A stretch of 64,000 nt of DNA from Actinomadura darangshiensis (GTDB lineage: Bacteria > Actinomycetota > Actinomycetes > Streptosporangiales > Streptosporangiaceae): assembly GCF_004349235.1 (NCBI RefSeq), contig NZ_SMKY01000014.1:1-64000 (forward strand). The letters are read 5' to 3'. Below, piece after piece: positions 21,841-31,829 of this stretch. Within the stretch, counting starts at the first letter, position 1; every line of letters begins with the position of its first letter. Position numbers and translations under genes: made by a program. Below the pieces are notes generated by a model. That model saw nothing but the letters and a program-made list of their open reading frames with translations. It did no database searches and was not told the DNA's origin.

Positions 21841-23871
21841 TCAGCGGTCGTCGGAGACGGTCGTCTTCTGGACCTGGAGCAGGAACTCGGCGTTGGACTT
21901 GGTCTCCTTCATCTTCTCGATGAGGAGCTCCAGCGCCTGCTGCGTGTCGAGCGCGTGCAGCACCCGGCGCAGCTGCCAGACGACCCGCAGCTCCTCCGGC
22001 GCCATGAGGATCTCCTCCTTGCGGGTGGACGACTGGTCGACGTCCACCGCCGGGAAGATCCGCTTGTCGGCCAGGCTCCGGTTGAGCTTCAGCTCCATGT
22101 TGCCGGTGCCCTTGAACTCCTCGAAGATGACCTCGTCCATGCGGGACCCGGTCTCCACCAGCGCGGTGGCGAGGATCGTCAGCGAGCCGCCGTTCTCGAT
22201 GTTGCGGGCGGCGCCGAAGAACCGCTTGGGCGGGTACAGCGCCGTCGAGTCGACACCACCGGACAGGATCCGGCCGGACGCGGGCGCCGCCAGGTTGTAG
22301 GCCCGGCCCAGGCGGGTGATCGAGTCGAGCAGCACGACGACGTCGTGGCCCAGCTCGACGAGCCGCTTGGCGCGTTCGATCGCCAGCTCGGCGACCGTCG
22401 TGTGGTCCTCGGCGGGACGGTCGAAGGTCGAGTGGATGACCTCGCCCTTCACCGTCCGCTGCATGTCGGTGACTTCCTCGGGACGCTCGTCCACGAGGAC
22501 GACCATCAGGTGGCACTCCGGGTTGTTCTTGGTGATCGCGTTGGCGATCGCCTGGAGCACCATCGTCTTGCCGGCCTTCGGCGGCGACACGATCAGGCCG
22601 CGCTGGCCCTTGCCGATCGGCGACACCAGGTCGATGATCCGGGTCGTCAGGATGCCCGGGTCGGACTCCAGCCGCAGCCGCTCCTGCGGGTACAGCGGGG
22701 TCAGCTTGGTGAAGTCGACGCGGCCCTTGGCCTGGTCGGGCTCCACCCCGTTGACGGTGTCGAGGCGGACCAGCGCGTTGAACTTCTCGCGCCGCTCGCC
22801 CTCGCGCGCCTGCCGGACGGCCCCGGTGATGACGTCGCCCTTGCGGAGCCCGTTCTTGCGGACCTGCGCGAGCGACACGTACACGTCGTTCGGGCCGGGC
22901 AGGTAGCCGGTCGTCCGGACGAACGCGTAGTTGTCGAGGATGTCGAGGATGCCCGCGACCGGGATGAGGACGTCGTCCTCGGTGATCACCGGCTCCTCGT
23001 AGCGCTCACGGCCTCCGCCGCGCCCCCGGTTGCGCTCGCGGAACCGGCGCCCGCGCCGGCCCCGGCCGCCGCCGTCGTCATCGTCGTGCTGGCCGCCGCC
23101 GCCCTGGTTCTGACCGCGCTGGCGGCCACCGCCGCCCTGGTCGCGGTCGCCCCTGTCGCGGTCGCCCCGGTCACGGTTGTCGTTGCGGTCGCGGTTGTCG
23201 TTGCGGTCGCGGCCGCCGCGCTGGCGCTGCCGCCCGCCGCCGCCCGAGTTGCCGTCCCGGCCCTCGCGCCCGTCGCGGTTGCCGTCGCGTCCGCCCTGGG
23301 ACTCGCCGTCCTCGGTGTTCTGCTCCCGGCCCTGGTCACGTCCCTGGTCGCGGCCCTGCCGGTCACTGCGCTGGCGGCCGCCGCCCTGCCGCTCGGAGCG
23401 CTCGCCCCGGTCGGACTGCCACTCGGCCTGCTCGCCCTTGTCGGCCTTCTCGGCCTGCTCCGGCTTGCCGGACTGCCCCTCGGCCGGCGCGGTGACCGGC
23501 CCGGCGGACGCGGTGGCCGGCGCGGCGTCCTCGATGGCGACCTGCTCGTCGGACGCCTCGCGCTTGGCCGCCGCGGTGCGGCTCCGCCGCGGCCGCTCGG
23601 CCTTCTCCGGCGCAGCGGCTCCCTGCTCGCCCCCCGCCGAGCCCTGCCCCTGGCCGCCCTGCTTCTCCTGGATGGCGGCGATGAGCTGGCTCTTGCGCAT
23701 CCCGGTCGTGCCGGTGATGCCGAGGCTGGACGCGAGCGCCTTGAGCTCGGGCAGCACCATGGCCGACAGGCCGGTGCCCGCGCGGCGGCGCCGGGGGGTG
23801 GCGGGCTCCGCGCCGGCGTCGGCGGGTCCCGTGCTGGTTGCGTCCGTAAGGAGTTCGCTGGATTCGCTCAC
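21841..23871 (-). CDS. rho: Transcription termination factor Rho with long disordered insert
   Basis: A 676-residue hexameric RNA-dependent ATPase. The Rho N-terminal helical domain lies near residues 45-85 (LPELKALASSLGITG). About 180 residues of low-complexity sequence follow, first Ala/Glu/Lys-rich then very rich in Arg, Gly, Asp and Asn (repeated DRNDNRDR, DRGDRDRG). Then come the RNA-binding domain (GILDILDNYAFVRT) and the ATPase core with P-loop SPPKAGKTMVLQ, VVLVDERPEEVTDM and the Q/R-loop region. Actinobacterial Rho commonly has such inserts, which are known in some species to bind RNA or promote condensates. GTG start with AAGGA six bases before it. Confidence 0.95.
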   Translation of the reverse strand: MSESSELLTDATSTGPADAGAEPATPRRRRAGTGLSAMVLPELKALASSLGITGTTGMRKSQLIAAIQEKQGGQGQGSAGGEQGAAAPEKAERPRRSRTAAAKREASDEQVAIEDAAPATASAGPVTAPAEGQSGKPEQAEKADKGEQAEWQSDRGERSERQGGGRQRSDRQGRDQGRDQGREQNTEDGESQGGRDGNRDGREGRDGNSGGGGRQRQRGGRDRNDNRDRNDNRDRGDRDRGDRDQGGGGRQRGQNQGGGGQHDDDDGGGRGRRGRRFRERNRGRGGGRERYEEPVITEDDVLIPVAGILDILDNYAFVRTTGYLPGPNDVYVSLAQVRKNGLRKGDVITGAVRQAREGERREKFNALVRLDTVNGVEPDQAKGRVDFTKLTPLYPQERLRLESDPGILTTRIIDLVSPIGKGQRGLIVSPPKAGKTMVLQAIANAITKNNPECHLMVVLVDERPEEVTDMQRTVKGEVIHSTFDRPAEDHTTVAELAIERAKRLVELGHDVVVLLDSITRLGRAYNLAAPASGRILSGGVDSTALYPPKRFFGAARNIENGGSLTILATALVETGSRMDEVIFEEFKGTGNMELKLNRSLADKRIFPAVDVDQSSTRKEEILMAPEELRVVWQLRRVLHALDTQQALELLIEKMKETKSNAEFLLQVQKTTVSDDR

Positions 23872-24337
23872 TAAGGGTCCTTCCCAGGGAGCGGGCGTTG
23901 GCCGGCGTTCGGCCAGACCCGGTGGTGCGGCCCGGCGGGGGCGCCGGGACGGGCTCCGCTGATCACGATGGAACCGGGATCTGCGTGTTCTGGGCACAGC
24001 CAGATGGTGGACGGGACGTTCCGCTCGTGCGTGTCCCCTGCACCGTTAGGTCCGAAGTTTCGCTGGAATGCCTGACAACGGGATGTCACGGTGTCGGGGA
24101 GCCTGGTACGCGGGACCGATACGACCGGAGGGCCGGACAGACGACGCGCGGCTGACGAGCACGCTGCCCCGAACGGGGCATCTGGTGCGGCATTCAGCCT
24201 AACATCACCAGGGCACACTGCTATTCCCCAGAGGTCGATGTCTTCGCATTTTACCTAGCGGGATCGTTGCCGAACGGGATCGGGCCGGGGCCCGCACCGG
24301 CCGGTGCGACGCGGCGGCCCCGCCCCCGGCGCGGCGG
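23872..24337 (-). promoter_or_regulatory. Rho upstream region (466 bp without a gene)
   Basis: No plausible CDS is seen. The region contains a small hairpin (TGCCCC-GAAC-GGGGCA, 24165-24180) and an AT-richer patch around 24205-24255 where a promoter would be expected. Long leaders upstream of rho are known from autoregulated rho genes in other bacteria; that this leader is autoregulatory is inference only. Confidence 0.35.
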
Positions 24338-25279
24338 TCAGCCCCGGATCTCGGGTTCCCCGGTCATGACGCGTGCGCCGCGGGTCGCGACGTCCAACGG
24401 GTGCTCGTGCCACCCATTACCCACTTCGCGGCCCATCGAATCAAGTCGTGACGCGGTTGTGAAGGCCAGGACAGCCGGCCCGGCACCGGAGATCACCGCC
24501 GGGACGCCCGCGTCCCGCAGCCTCCCGACCAGTGCCGCGGACTCGGGCATGGCGGGCGCGCGGTAGTCCTGGTGGAGCCGGTCCTCGGTCGCGTCCAGCA
24601 GGACGCCGGCGTCCAGGCCGCCGGTGAGCGCCGCGACGAGCAGCGCGGCACGGCCGGCGTTCGCGGCGGCGTCCCCGTGCGGGACGGTCTCCGGCAGCAG
24701 CCCGCGCGCGCGCTCGGTCGCGAGCCGCTGCTCGGGGACGAGCGCCACGACCTGCGTGACCTTGGATTCCAGCCGCACCGACTTCGGCCCGTCCCACGTC
24801 GTCCAGGCGACGGTGAGGCCGCCGGCGAGACAGGGCGCCACGTTGTCGGGGTGGCCTTCGATGTCGGTGGCGAGACGCAGCGCCGCCTCCTCGCCGAGGA
24901 GGCTTCCGGCGGGGTGCAGCGCGCGGGCCGCGACGATCCCGGCGACGATCGCGGCGGACGACGAGCCGAGGCCGCGGCTGTGCGGGATCCGGTTGCGGCA
25001 CCGCAGCCGCAGCCCGGCCGGGCGGGCGGGACCGGTTCCGGCCAGGTCGTCGAGGACGTCGAACGTCCGGCGCAGCACCTTGACGATGAGGTGCCGGTCG
25101 CCGCGGTCGGCGACCTCGGCGCCCTCGCCGTCCACCTCGATGGCCAGGCCGGCACCGGTCAGTTCCACCTCGACGTCGTCGTACAGCGTCAGCGCGAGGC
25201 CGAGGGAGTCGAAGCCGGGGCCCAGGTTGGCGCTGGTCGCGGGCGTCCGCACCAGCACCGGGCCTTCCGTCCAGCCCAC
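24338..25279 (-). CDS. thrB: Homoserine kinase
   Basis: A 313-residue GHMP-family kinase that phosphorylates homoserine for threonine synthesis. ATSANLGPGFDSLGLAL near the N-terminus, the ATP-binding HSRGLGSSSAAIVAG motif and the C-terminal VISGAGPAVLAF glycine motif are all present. The GTG start directly abuts the TGA of thrC, so translation is probably coupled. Confidence 0.95.
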   Translation of the reverse strand: MGWTEGPVLVRTPATSANLGPGFDSLGLALTLYDDVEVELTGAGLAIEVDGEGAEVADRGDRHLIVKVLRRTFDVLDDLAGTGPARPAGLRLRCRNRIPHSRGLGSSSAAIVAGIVAARALHPAGSLLGEEAALRLATDIEGHPDNVAPCLAGGLTVAWTTWDGPKSVRLESKVTQVVALVPEQRLATERARGLLPETVPHGDAAANAGRAALLVAALTGGLDAGVLLDATEDRLHQDYRAPAMPESAALVGRLRDAGVPAVISGAGPAVLAFTTASRLDSMGREVGNGWHEHPLDVATRGARVMTGEPEIRG

Positions 25280-26347
25280 TCAGGTGAGGCCGAGCTCGGA
25301 TGCGGCGGAGTGCGCGTCCACCTTGATGACGGTGGGCGCGGGTGCGCCGGAGATGGCCCAGTCGGGGTCCTTGAGGCCGTTGCCCGTGAGCGTGCAGACC
25401 ACCGTGGAGCCGGACGCGACCGCGCCCTGCTCGCTCGCCTGCAGAAGACCCGCGACGCTCGCTGCGGAAGCGGGCTCCACGAAGACGCCCTCCTCCCTGG
25501 CGAGGAGCCTGTAGGCGGCGAGGATCTGCCGGTCGGTGACCGAGTCGATGGCGCCGCCGGACTCGTCCCGCGCGGCGACGGCCAGGTCCCAGGAGGCGGG
25601 GTTGCCGATCCGGATCGCGGTGGCGATGGTCTGCGGCTTCAGGACGGGCTCGCCCTTCACGAACGGCGCCGCGCCGCTCGCCTGGAAGCCGAGCATGCGC
25701 GGGGTCCGGGACGCCGTCCTGTCGGCGGCGTACTCCTTGTAGCCCATCCAGTAGGCGGAGATGTTGCCGGCGTTCCCGACGGGCAGGCAGTGGACGTCGG
25801 GGGCGTCGCCCAGCGTGTCCACGATCTCGAACGCCGCCGTCTTCTGGCCCAGCAGCCGGTACTTGTTGACCGAGTTGACCAGCGCCACCGGGTAGTCGAC
25901 GGACAGTTTCCGGGCCAGCTCCAGGCAGTCGTCGAAGTTGCCGTCCACCTGGAGGAGCCGGGCGCCGTGCACCAGCGCCTGCGCCAGCTTCCCCATCGCG
26001 ATCTTGCCGTTGGGGACGAGGACCGCGCACGTCATCCCGGCCCGCACCGCGTACGCGGCGGCGGACGCCGAGGTGTTGCCGGTGGAGGCGCAGATGACCG
26101 CCTTGGCGCCGTCCTCCGCGGCCTTGCTGATCGCCATCGTCATGCCGCGGTCCTTGAACGAACCGGTCGGGTTGGCGCCCTCGACCTTGAGGAAGACCTC
26201 GCAGCCGGTCAGCTGCGACAGCCGGCCCGCCGGAAGCAGCGGCGTGCCGCCCTCCAGCAGCGTGACGACGGGCGTCGCGTCCGTCACCGGAAGCCGCTCG
26301 CGGTACTCCTCGATCAGGCCACGCCACGCGCGGGCGTTCGCGTTCAC
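25280..26347 (-). CDS. thrC: Threonine synthase
   Basis: A 355-residue PLP enzyme that converts O-phosphohomoserine to threonine. The PLP lysine lies in [14 protein letters not shown], the phosphate-binding loop in [16 protein letters not shown], and the substrate-loop sequence is [14 protein letters not shown]. Short class-II-type length, as usual in actinobacteria. GTG start. It lies between hom (89 bp gap) and thrB. Confidence 0.95.
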   Translation of the reverse strand: MNANARAWRGLIEEYRERLPVTDATPVVTLLEGGTPLLPAGRLSQLTGCEVFLKVEGANPTGSFKDRGMTMAISKAAEDGAKAVICASTGNTSASAAAYAVRAGMTCAVLVPNGKIAMGKLAQALVHGARLLQVDGNFDDCLELARKLSVDYPVALVNSVNKYRLLGQKTAAFEIVDTLGDAPDVHCLPVGNAGNISAYWMGYKEYAADRTASRTPRMLGFQASGAAPFVKGEPVLKPQTIATAIRIGNPASWDLAVAARDESGGAIDSVTDRQILAAYRLLAREEGVFVEPASAASVAGLLQASEQGAVASGSTVVCTLTGNGLKDPDWAISGAPAPTVIKVDAHSAASELGLT

Positions 26348-26436
26348 AGTCGGTCTCCTCGGATGACCTGCGTTATTGCCCCGGACCTATTCGTCCGAAT
26401 TCTAGCGGGGTGCGTTCCGGCGGGGACGGGCGTCCC

Positions 26437-27741
26437 TCAGTCGTCGCCCTCGACGCGCATGACGCTCGCCACCTCGCGGACGATCTCGAGACCGCGCAGG
26501 CCCTCCACCGTCGACGACAGCGCCGCGTCGGGCGCGCGGTGCGTCACGACGACGAGTTGCGCCTCGGCACCCGTGCCGACCTGCCGGACCGCCTGGATCG
26601 ACACCCCGTGCCTGGCGAACTCCTCGGCGACCGTGGCGAGGACGCCTGCCTCGTCGGTCACGTCCACCTGGATGTAGTAGCGCGTCACCGTCTCGCCCAT
26701 GGGAAGCACGGGAAGCTTCGCGTACGTCACTTCCACAGGCCCGGGTGAACCGCCGGCCACATTCCGCGCCACCGCGACCAGGTCCCCCAGAATGGCGGAC
26801 GCCGTCGGAGCGCCACCGGCCCCCGCGCCATAGAACATCAGCGAACCCGCCGACTCCGCCTCCACGAACACCGCGTTATAAGCCTCGCGGACACTCGCCA
26901 GTGGGTGCGACCTGGGAATCATCGCCGGATACACGCGAACGGACACGCCGCGGCCGTTTCGTCCACCCTCGGATGGGACCCGCTCGCAGATGGCCAGGAG
27001 TTTGACGACGCAATTCATCCCCTGTGCGCCCGCCACATCGGCGGCGCTCACCTCGGTGATGCCCTCGCGATGGACGTCCGCGGCCGTCACCGGGGTGTGG
27101 AAGGCGAGCTGCGCCAGGATCGCCGCCTTGGCCGCCGCGTCGAACCCCTCCACATCGGCCGTCGGGTCGGCCTCCGCGTAGCCGAGGGCCTGCGCCTCTT
27201 CCAGCGCGTCGTTGAAACCGGCGCCGTGCGCGTCCATCTGGTCGAGGATGTAGTTCGTGGTGCCGTTCACTATGCCGAGCACCCGGTGCACGTGGTCGCC
27301 GACCAGCGACTCCCGCAGCGGCCGCAGCAGCGGGATCGCGCCCGCCACCGACGCCTCGTAGTACAGGTCGGCGCCGCACTCCCGCGCCGCCGCGAACAGC
27401 GTGGCGCCGTCCTCGGCCAGCAGCGCCTTGTTCGCGGTGATGACCGACTTGCCGGCCTTCATCGCCGCCAGCATCAGCGTCCTGGCCGGCTCGATGCCGC
27501 CGATCACCTCGATGACGATGTCGACGTCGTCCCTGGTCACCAGTGCCTGCGCGTCCGTGGTCAGCAGCTCGGGGGCGACGCCCGCGCGCACCTTGTCGGG
27601 CCTGCGCACCGCGATCCCGGCCAGCTCCAGCGGGGCCCCGACGCGCGCGGCCAGGTCGTCGGCCTGCTCGTTCAGCAGCCGGACGACCTCCGTGCCGACC
27701 ACGCCGCAACCGAGCAGCGCCACGCGCAGTCCGGGTTTCAC
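26437..27741 (-). CDS. hom: Homoserine dehydrogenase with ACT domain
   Basis: A 434-residue enzyme reducing aspartate semialdehyde to homoserine. N-terminal NAD(P)-binding Rossmann fold ([17 protein letters not shown]), catalytic domain ([30 protein letters not shown]) and C-terminal ACT domain ([24 protein letters not shown]) for threonine feedback. The GTG overlaps the lysA stop as GTGA, so lysA and hom are translationally coupled. The longer upstream frame is lysA shadow. Confidence 0.95.
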   Translation of the reverse strand: MKPGLRVALLGCGVVGTEVVRLLNEQADDLAARVGAPLELAGIAVRRPDKVRAGVAPELLTTDAQALVTRDDVDIVIEVIGGIEPARTLMLAAMKAGKSVITANKALLAEDGATLFAAARECGADLYYEASVAGAIPLLRPLRESLVGDHVHRVLGIVNGTTNYILDQMDAHGAGFNDALEEAQALGYAEADPTADVEGFDAAAKAAILAQLAFHTPVTAADVHREGITEVSAADVAGAQGMNCVVKLLAICERVPSEGGRNGRGVSVRVYPAMIPRSHPLASVREAYNAVFVEAESAGSLMFYGAGAGGAPTASAILGDLVAVARNVAGGSPGPVEVTYAKLPVLPMGETVTRYYIQVDVTDEAGVLATVAEEFARHGVSIQAVRQVGTGAEAQLVVVTHRAPDAALSSTVEGLRGLEIVREVASVMRVEGDD

Positions 27742-29129
27742 GCTTCGACCTCCGCATCGAGCCGCAGCAGGTCCGCCGCGCTCTCCCGGCGGACGATCAC
27801 GCGCGACCTGCCGTCCCGCACCGCCACCACCGCCGGCTTCGGGACATGGTTGTAGTTGCTGGCCATCGACCGACAGTACGCACCGGTCGCGGCGACCGCG
27901 ACCAGGTCCCCCGCCGCAAGATCTTCGGGGAACCACAGGTCGCGCACGACGATGTCCCCGCTTTCGCAGTGCTTGCCGACAAGCCTACTGAGCATGGGCG
28001 GTGCGCCGGACGACCGGCTCGCCAGCGCCCCGGTGTACTCGGCGCCGTACAGCGCCGTCCGCAGGTTGTCGCTCATGCCGCCGTCCACGGAGACGTACGT
28101 GCGCAGGCCCTCGACGTCCTTCACCGTCCCGACCTCGTACAGTGTGACGCCGCCGGGACCGATGATCGCCCGTCCCGGCTCCACCGTCAGCCGCGGCATG
28201 GCCAGGCCGTAGGCCCTGCACTCGCGCGCGACGATGTCCCGGAGCCCGTCCGCCATCGACTTCGGGTCGTGCGGCTCCTCCCCCGGCACGTAGGCGATGC
28301 CGTAGCCGCCGCCGAGGTCCAGCTCCGGAAGCTCGATCCCGTGCTCGTCCCGGATGGCGACCAGCAGCTCGGCCAGCCGGTGCGCGGCGACCTCGAACCC
28401 GTCCACGTCGAAGATCTGGGACCCGATGTGGCTGTGCAGCCCGACCAGCCGGAGCTGCTTGAGCTCCAGTACCCTCCGGACCGCCTCCAGGGCGGCCCCG
28501 GAACTCCTGGAGAACCCGAACTTCTGGTCGTCGTGAGCGGTCGCGATGAACTCGTGGGTGTGCGCCTCGACCCCCGTGGTGACGCGCACCATCACCTTGG
28601 GCGCGGCCCCCATCTCCTGGGCGAGGTACGCCACCCGCGCGATCTCCTCGAACGAATCCAGCACGATTCGCCCGACCCCGGCCTCCAGCGCCTTCTCCAG
28701 CTCCCAGGACGCCTTGTTGCTCCCGTGCAGTGTGATGCGCTCCGTGGGGAAGCCCGCCGCCAGCGCCACGGCGAGCTCGCCGCCGCTGCACACATCGAGC
28801 CCGAGGCCCTCCTCGTCCAGCCACCGGGCGACCGCCGTGCACAGGAACGCCTTGCCCGCATAGTGGACGTCCCCGTCGTGGAACGCCGCGGCATACTCCC
28901 GGGCCCGGCTCCGCACGTCCTCCTCGTCGTAGACGTACAGAGGCGTCCCGTACTCCTGCGCCAGATCCCTGACATCGACGCCGCCGACCGTCAGGACACC
29001 GTCCTCCCGCTTGGCGCTCCGCGGCCAGACCTCGGGCGCCAGCGCGTTCAGGTCGTCCGCCGGCCCGGCCGGATGGTCCTCCGGCAGGACGTCGGCGTGC
29101 CGCGGCCCAGCAGGGTGTACTCGACTCAT
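27738..29129 (-). CDS. lysA: Diaminopimelate decarboxylase
   Basis: A 463-residue PLP enzyme of the alanine-racemase fold that makes lysine from meso-diaminopimelate. The PLP lysine is in [10 protein letters not shown], followed by [10 protein letters not shown], the HIGSQIFD loop, [10 protein letters not shown], the EPGRAI motif, and C-terminal [10 protein letters not shown] with the active-site Cys. Its ATG overlaps the TGA of the preceding ArgS-related gene as ATGA. Confidence 0.96.
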   Translation of the reverse strand: MSRVHPAGPRHADVLPEDHPAGPADDLNALAPEVWPRSAKREDGVLTVGGVDVRDLAQEYGTPLYVYDEEDVRSRAREYAAAFHDGDVHYAGKAFLCTAVARWLDEEGLGLDVCSGGELAVALAAGFPTERITLHGSNKASWELEKALEAGVGRIVLDSFEEIARVAYLAQEMGAAPKVMVRVTTGVEAHTHEFIATAHDDQKFGFSRSSGAALEAVRRVLELKQLRLVGLHSHIGSQIFDVDGFEVAAHRLAELLVAIRDEHGIELPELDLGGGYGIAYVPGEEPHDPKSMADGLRDIVARECRAYGLAMPRLTVEPGRAIIGPGGVTLYEVGTVKDVEGLRTYVSVDGGMSDNLRTALYGAEYTGALASRSSGAPPMLSRLVGKHCESGDIVVRDLWFPEDLAAGDLVAVAATGAYCRSMASNYNHVPKPAVVAVRDGRSRVIVRRESAADLLRLDAEVEA

Positions 29130-29818
29130 ATCCGCTCTCTAGGGGTCTCACCGATCATGTTCAGCCCGTTGCCGAGGACGACCTTGACGGCCTCCGCCAA
29201 GCCGGCCCGTCCCGCGTGCACCGCCCCGGGCTCCTCGTCGCCCAGCGGCACCGCGGGACACCGCTCGTGCACCTCGTGGTACGCCCCGGCCACTCTCTCC
29301 AAACAGAACATCAGCGGCCGGGCATCCCGTTCCCGCTCCGCCTGTTTCGCCCGTCCCGGCACGTCCCCCAAGAAGCCCACTAGCTCGATTTCCTGAGGGC
29401 CGGCCTCCAGAGCCCCCTTGGAGACACCGCACGCCTCAGCCCAGCGCCCGACCCAACAGGCCCGCGCATAGGCGTACCGCACCGAGAACCCAGGATTGTC
29501 CAACGTCCGCGGCCACTCTCGCCACCCGCCCGCCGGCACCTGGGCGACCCCGTAACGAGGATCACCCAGAATCTCCTCGACCAGCTCCCCGGCGGCCACC
29601 ACGACCCGCACGAACCCGGGCCCGGCGACGACGCCCCCGACCCGCCGCGCCAGGACGCCCGGATCGATCCCCAGCTTCAGCGCCACAGGGCTCTCGAAGA
29701 CCCCGCCCCCGCGCCCGTAGACGACGACGCTCTCCGGTACGCGGACGTCGATCTCCCCCTCGGCCACGGCGTCCCGCACCGCACGTACAAGGGCGTCGCC
29801 CACACCGCCTGGAGTCAC
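29126..29818 (-). CDS. nrtL: ArgS-related protein with DALR anticodon-binding domain
   Basis: A 230-residue protein. The C-terminal half resembles the DALR anticodon-binding domain of arginyl-tRNA synthetase ([16 protein letters not shown]; then [18 protein letters not shown]-like helix and [18 protein letters not shown] at the end). No HIGH or KMSKS catalytic motif exists, so it cannot charge tRNA. The N-terminal part is unlike a synthetase catalytic domain. Similar stand-alone proteins, named NrtL in Streptomyces annotation, occur next to lysA, where a full argS lies in other actinobacteria. Function unknown; coupled to lysA by an ATGA overlap. Confidence 0.7.
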   Translation of the reverse strand: MTPGGVGDALVRAVRDAVAEGEIDVRVPESVVVYGRGGGVFESPVALKLGIDPGVLARRVGGVVAGPGFVRVVVAAGELVEEILGDPRYGVAQVPAGGWREWPRTLDNPGFSVRYAYARACWVGRWAEACGVSKGALEAGPQEIELVGFLGDVPGRAKQAERERDARPLMFCLERVAGAYHEVHERCPAVPLGDEEPGAVHAGRAGLAEAVKVVLGNGLNMIGETPRERI

Positions 29819-29839
29819 CCTGGTGAGACTATCCGACCA

Positions 29840-30223
29840 CTATCTGGACACCGCGGCCAGTTTTCGCACCGTCTGGATCAGCTGATTGGGGTCGAAGGGC
29901 TTGGTGACATAAGCGTCGACGCCGATCTCGTGGCCGCGCCGCACATCGTGCTCCTGCGCCCGCGCGGTGATCATCACGACCCGGATATGGGCGGTTCCCG
30001 GGTCCTCCCGCAGGCGGACCGCCGTGACCCATCCGTCCAGCCGCGGCATCATCACGTCGAGCGTGATGACGTCCGGCCGCGCCTCGGCCACCTTCTCCAG
30101 GCAGTCCTGGCCGTCCACCGCGGTCGACACCTCGAACCCCTCCAGTTGCAGGTTCACGGCGATGAGCTGGCGGATCACCTCGTCATCATCGACGACCAGC
30201 ACGCGTCCCAGTGGCTCGGTCAC
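29840..30223 (-). CDS. Single-domain response regulator (receiver only)
   Basis: A 127-residue CheY-like receiver: VLVVDDDEVIRQL acidic cluster, phospho-acceptor Asp in DVITLDVMMPRLDG, Thr in VVMITARAQ and Lys in VTKPFDPNQL. No output domain and no kinase nearby. The GTG at 30223 (preceded by GAGG) gives a compact receiver; a GTG eight codons upstream is also possible. It is transcribed away from the tRNA-Arg gene and its element. Confidence 0.88.
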   Translation of the reverse strand: MTEPLGRVLVVDDDEVIRQLIAVNLQLEGFEVSTAVDGQDCLEKVAEARPDVITLDVMMPRLDGWVTAVRLREDPGTAHIRVVMITARAQEHDVRRGHEIGVDAYVTKPFDPNQLIQTVRKLAAVSR

Positions 30224-30317
30224 GGCCTCGAAGTTAGCCCACTCCACCCCCCGGGCGCACGGCGAACGGCCACGTGCGCGTCACCCTGCCAACCCTGGTA
30301 ACCTCATACCGCGTCGC

Positions 30318-30389
30318 GCCCCCTTAGCTCAGGGGATAGAGCAACGGCCTCCGGAGCCGTGTGCGCAGGTTCGAATCCTGCAGGGGGCA
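30318..30389 (+). tRNA. tRNA-Arg (anticodon CCG), integration target of the element
   Basis: A full cloverleaf can be drawn: acceptor GCCCCCT/AGGGGGC, D arm GCTC...GAGC, anticodon stem ACGGC/GCCGT with loop CTCCGGA (anticodon CCG), T arm GCAGG-TTCGAAT-CCTGC, discriminator A. The 3' CCA is not encoded. The gene stays intact because the element restores its 3' part from the anticodon loop onward. Confidence 0.95.
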
Positions 30390-30391
30390 CC
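30349..30391 (+). repeat. attL core, 43 bp direct repeat inside tRNA-Arg
   Basis: Identical to 47985-48027. It starts exactly at the first base of the anticodon loop (CTCCGGAG...) and ends two bases past the discriminator (...GGGGGCACC). The bases on both sides differ between the copies (C/T before, C/T after). Confidence 0.95.
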
Positions 30392-30402
30392 CCAAAACGA
30401 TC

Positions 30403-30437
30403 AGCCGGTTTCCGCCTTTGACCTGCGGAAACCGGCT
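30403..30437. terminator. Bidirectional terminator between tRNA-Arg and the DGQHR gene
   Basis: A perfect 13-bp stem (AGCCGGTTTCCGC / GCGGAAACCGGCT) with a 9-nt loop begins 14 bp after the tRNA. It could end the tRNA transcript on one strand and the GIY-YIG/DGQHR transcript on the other. Confidence 0.65.
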
Positions 30438-30497
30438 CTCGTCATTCAGGGGCCATGTGACATCAGATGCCACCACTGGACGCCGTATGCCACGGCG

Positions 30498-30516
30498 CGT
30501 GTTCCATTTGTGTTCC
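30498..30516 (+). repeat. Candidate integrase arm-type site near attL
   Basis: CGTGTTCCATTTGTGTTCC contains two GTGTTCC copies 11 bp apart, and 16 of 19 bases match a site at 47912-47930 near attR in the same orientation. Position on the element side of both cores suggests integrase or Xis arm binding. Inference only. Confidence 0.4.
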
Positions 30517-30544
30517 GGCCGACCAGTCGCCTAGCGGACGGTGG

Positions 30545-31828
30545 TCAGGCAACTGGCGGGGGCAGCTGGTAGCCCGGCTCCCCCTTCATCGAGGCCAGGG
30601 TCACGCGAAGCTGGTCCCTGGTCTCGGCCGGGTAGCGGTCGGAGGCACCCGCCAGAAGGTAGGCGATCAGCTCAGCCGCTCGGAGGTAGTTCTCGTTGCG
30701 GGCGATGATGCGCTCGCCGCTGGCGTACACGAGGATGTTCTTCCACAGGTCGCTGCTCATATCCCAGTCGATCTTGTTGATGCGCTTGACCGCCTGGGAC
30801 TCCTTCACGCTGTAGCGGCGCGCGGCGATCAGCAGACCGCGCACCAGGGCGATGTGGGTCGCCGGCTTGACGAGAAGGTTGTTGGCCTCCTTGGTGCGCA
30901 GTTGCGTGATCTTGTCGGGGTTGTCGATCGCCTCCTTGAAGACGCTGATGTATTGCAGGAGCAGCCCCCACCAGTGGGAGACGTTCTCGTACGCCTTGTC
31001 GAGCTCTTCGACACCGGGCCGGATGATGCGATCCCTTTCCTCGAAGTGGAAGCTGTACTCCTTGCAGATGGCCTTGACGGTCTCGTAGACGGCGCTGACC
31101 GTGGTGAGCTGTGCGCTCCTGTCCCCCAGAGTGTTGCTCTTCCAGTTGACGATGAGCTCGCCCTTCACGGTGTCCGTCACCCCGAGCGGCTCGCCCGCTG
31201 CGAGAAGCTTCCGGGTGAGGATGGCGTATCCGTCGTCCTCGCTGGTGATGATGTTGTCGCTGCGGCCAGTCGGCTTGGCCGACTTATTGATCTTGTTGAA
31301 GATCCGACGCGTGGTCTCGTTGTTGATGAACGGAACGAAGATCACCGAGAGTTCGTCATCTCGGACGGCACTGACGAAATCGCCGTTGATGTCCTTGTCC
31401 TTGTCGTCCTTGCGGTTCACCACCAAGCGCAGGGCCGCCCAGCGGTGCTGGCCGTCCAGCACGATGAGGTCGCCCCCGTCGATGGTCAGGACGCCCATCT
31501 GTCCGATGACGCCCATATATGCGGCCGGAGTGTCGTCCTTGAGCCACTTACCGAAGTCCTCGTAGGCGAAGGTCGCCGGCTCGTAGACCAGGATGATGAT
31601 GGAGCCGAAGAACCGGTCCGGTGAGTTGGCCAGGTAGGGAACCAGCTCGTCCCGTACGCGCTTCTCGTTGAGCTTGCGCTGCAGCCGTTCCTCGATGCTG
31701 AGGTTGGCCCAGTCGTCGCCCTTGCTGGCGGCGCGCGCGATGGCCGCGAGGTCTGAGGCACGGAGCTTGGTGTTGTAGAACTCGATCGAGCCCATCTTGC
31801 CCTTGATAGCGGGCACGGTGTTGGCCAT
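30545..31828 (-). CDS. DGQHR-domain protein (DndB/DpdB-like)
   Basis: A 427-residue protein. The signature DGQHR (residues 125-129, in LIVLDGQHRWAALRL) defines the DGQHR/DndB-like superfamily, related to ParB-type folds. Family members include DndB, the regulator of DNA phosphorothioation genes, and DpdB of deazaguanine DNA modification. Here no dnd or dpd partners are present. The C-terminal half is helical and unassigned. The start ATG lies 1 bp after the stop of the GIY-YIG gene, so the two form a tight operon. GC content is lower than in the chromosomal flank. It may be a defence or DNA-modification regulator; the specific function is unknown. Confidence 0.75.
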   Translation of the reverse strand: MANTVPAIKGKMGSIEFYNTKLRASDLAAIARAASKGDDWANLSIEERLQRKLNEKRVRDELVPYLANSPDRFFGSIIILVYEPATFAYEDFGKWLKDDTPAAYMGVIGQMGVLTIDGGDLIVLDGQHRWAALRLVVNRKDDKDKDINGDFVSAVRDDELSVIFVPFINNETTRRIFNKINKSAKPTGRSDNIITSEDDGYAILTRKLLAAGEPLGVTDTVKGELIVNWKSNTLGDRSAQLTTVSAVYETVKAICKEYSFHFEERDRIIRPGVEELDKAYENVSHWWGLLLQYISVFKEAIDNPDKITQLRTKEANNLLVKPATHIALVRGLLIAARRYSVKESQAVKRINKIDWDMSSDLWKNILVYASGERIIARNENYLRAAELIAYLLAGASDRYPAETRDQLRVTLASMKGEPGYQLPPPVA

Positions 31829-31829
31829 G

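Noticed and set aside
27742-29129. Threonine attenuator or riboswitch before hom
   Set aside because: hom overlaps lysA by 4 bp and no leader peptide or alternative hairpin region exists there.
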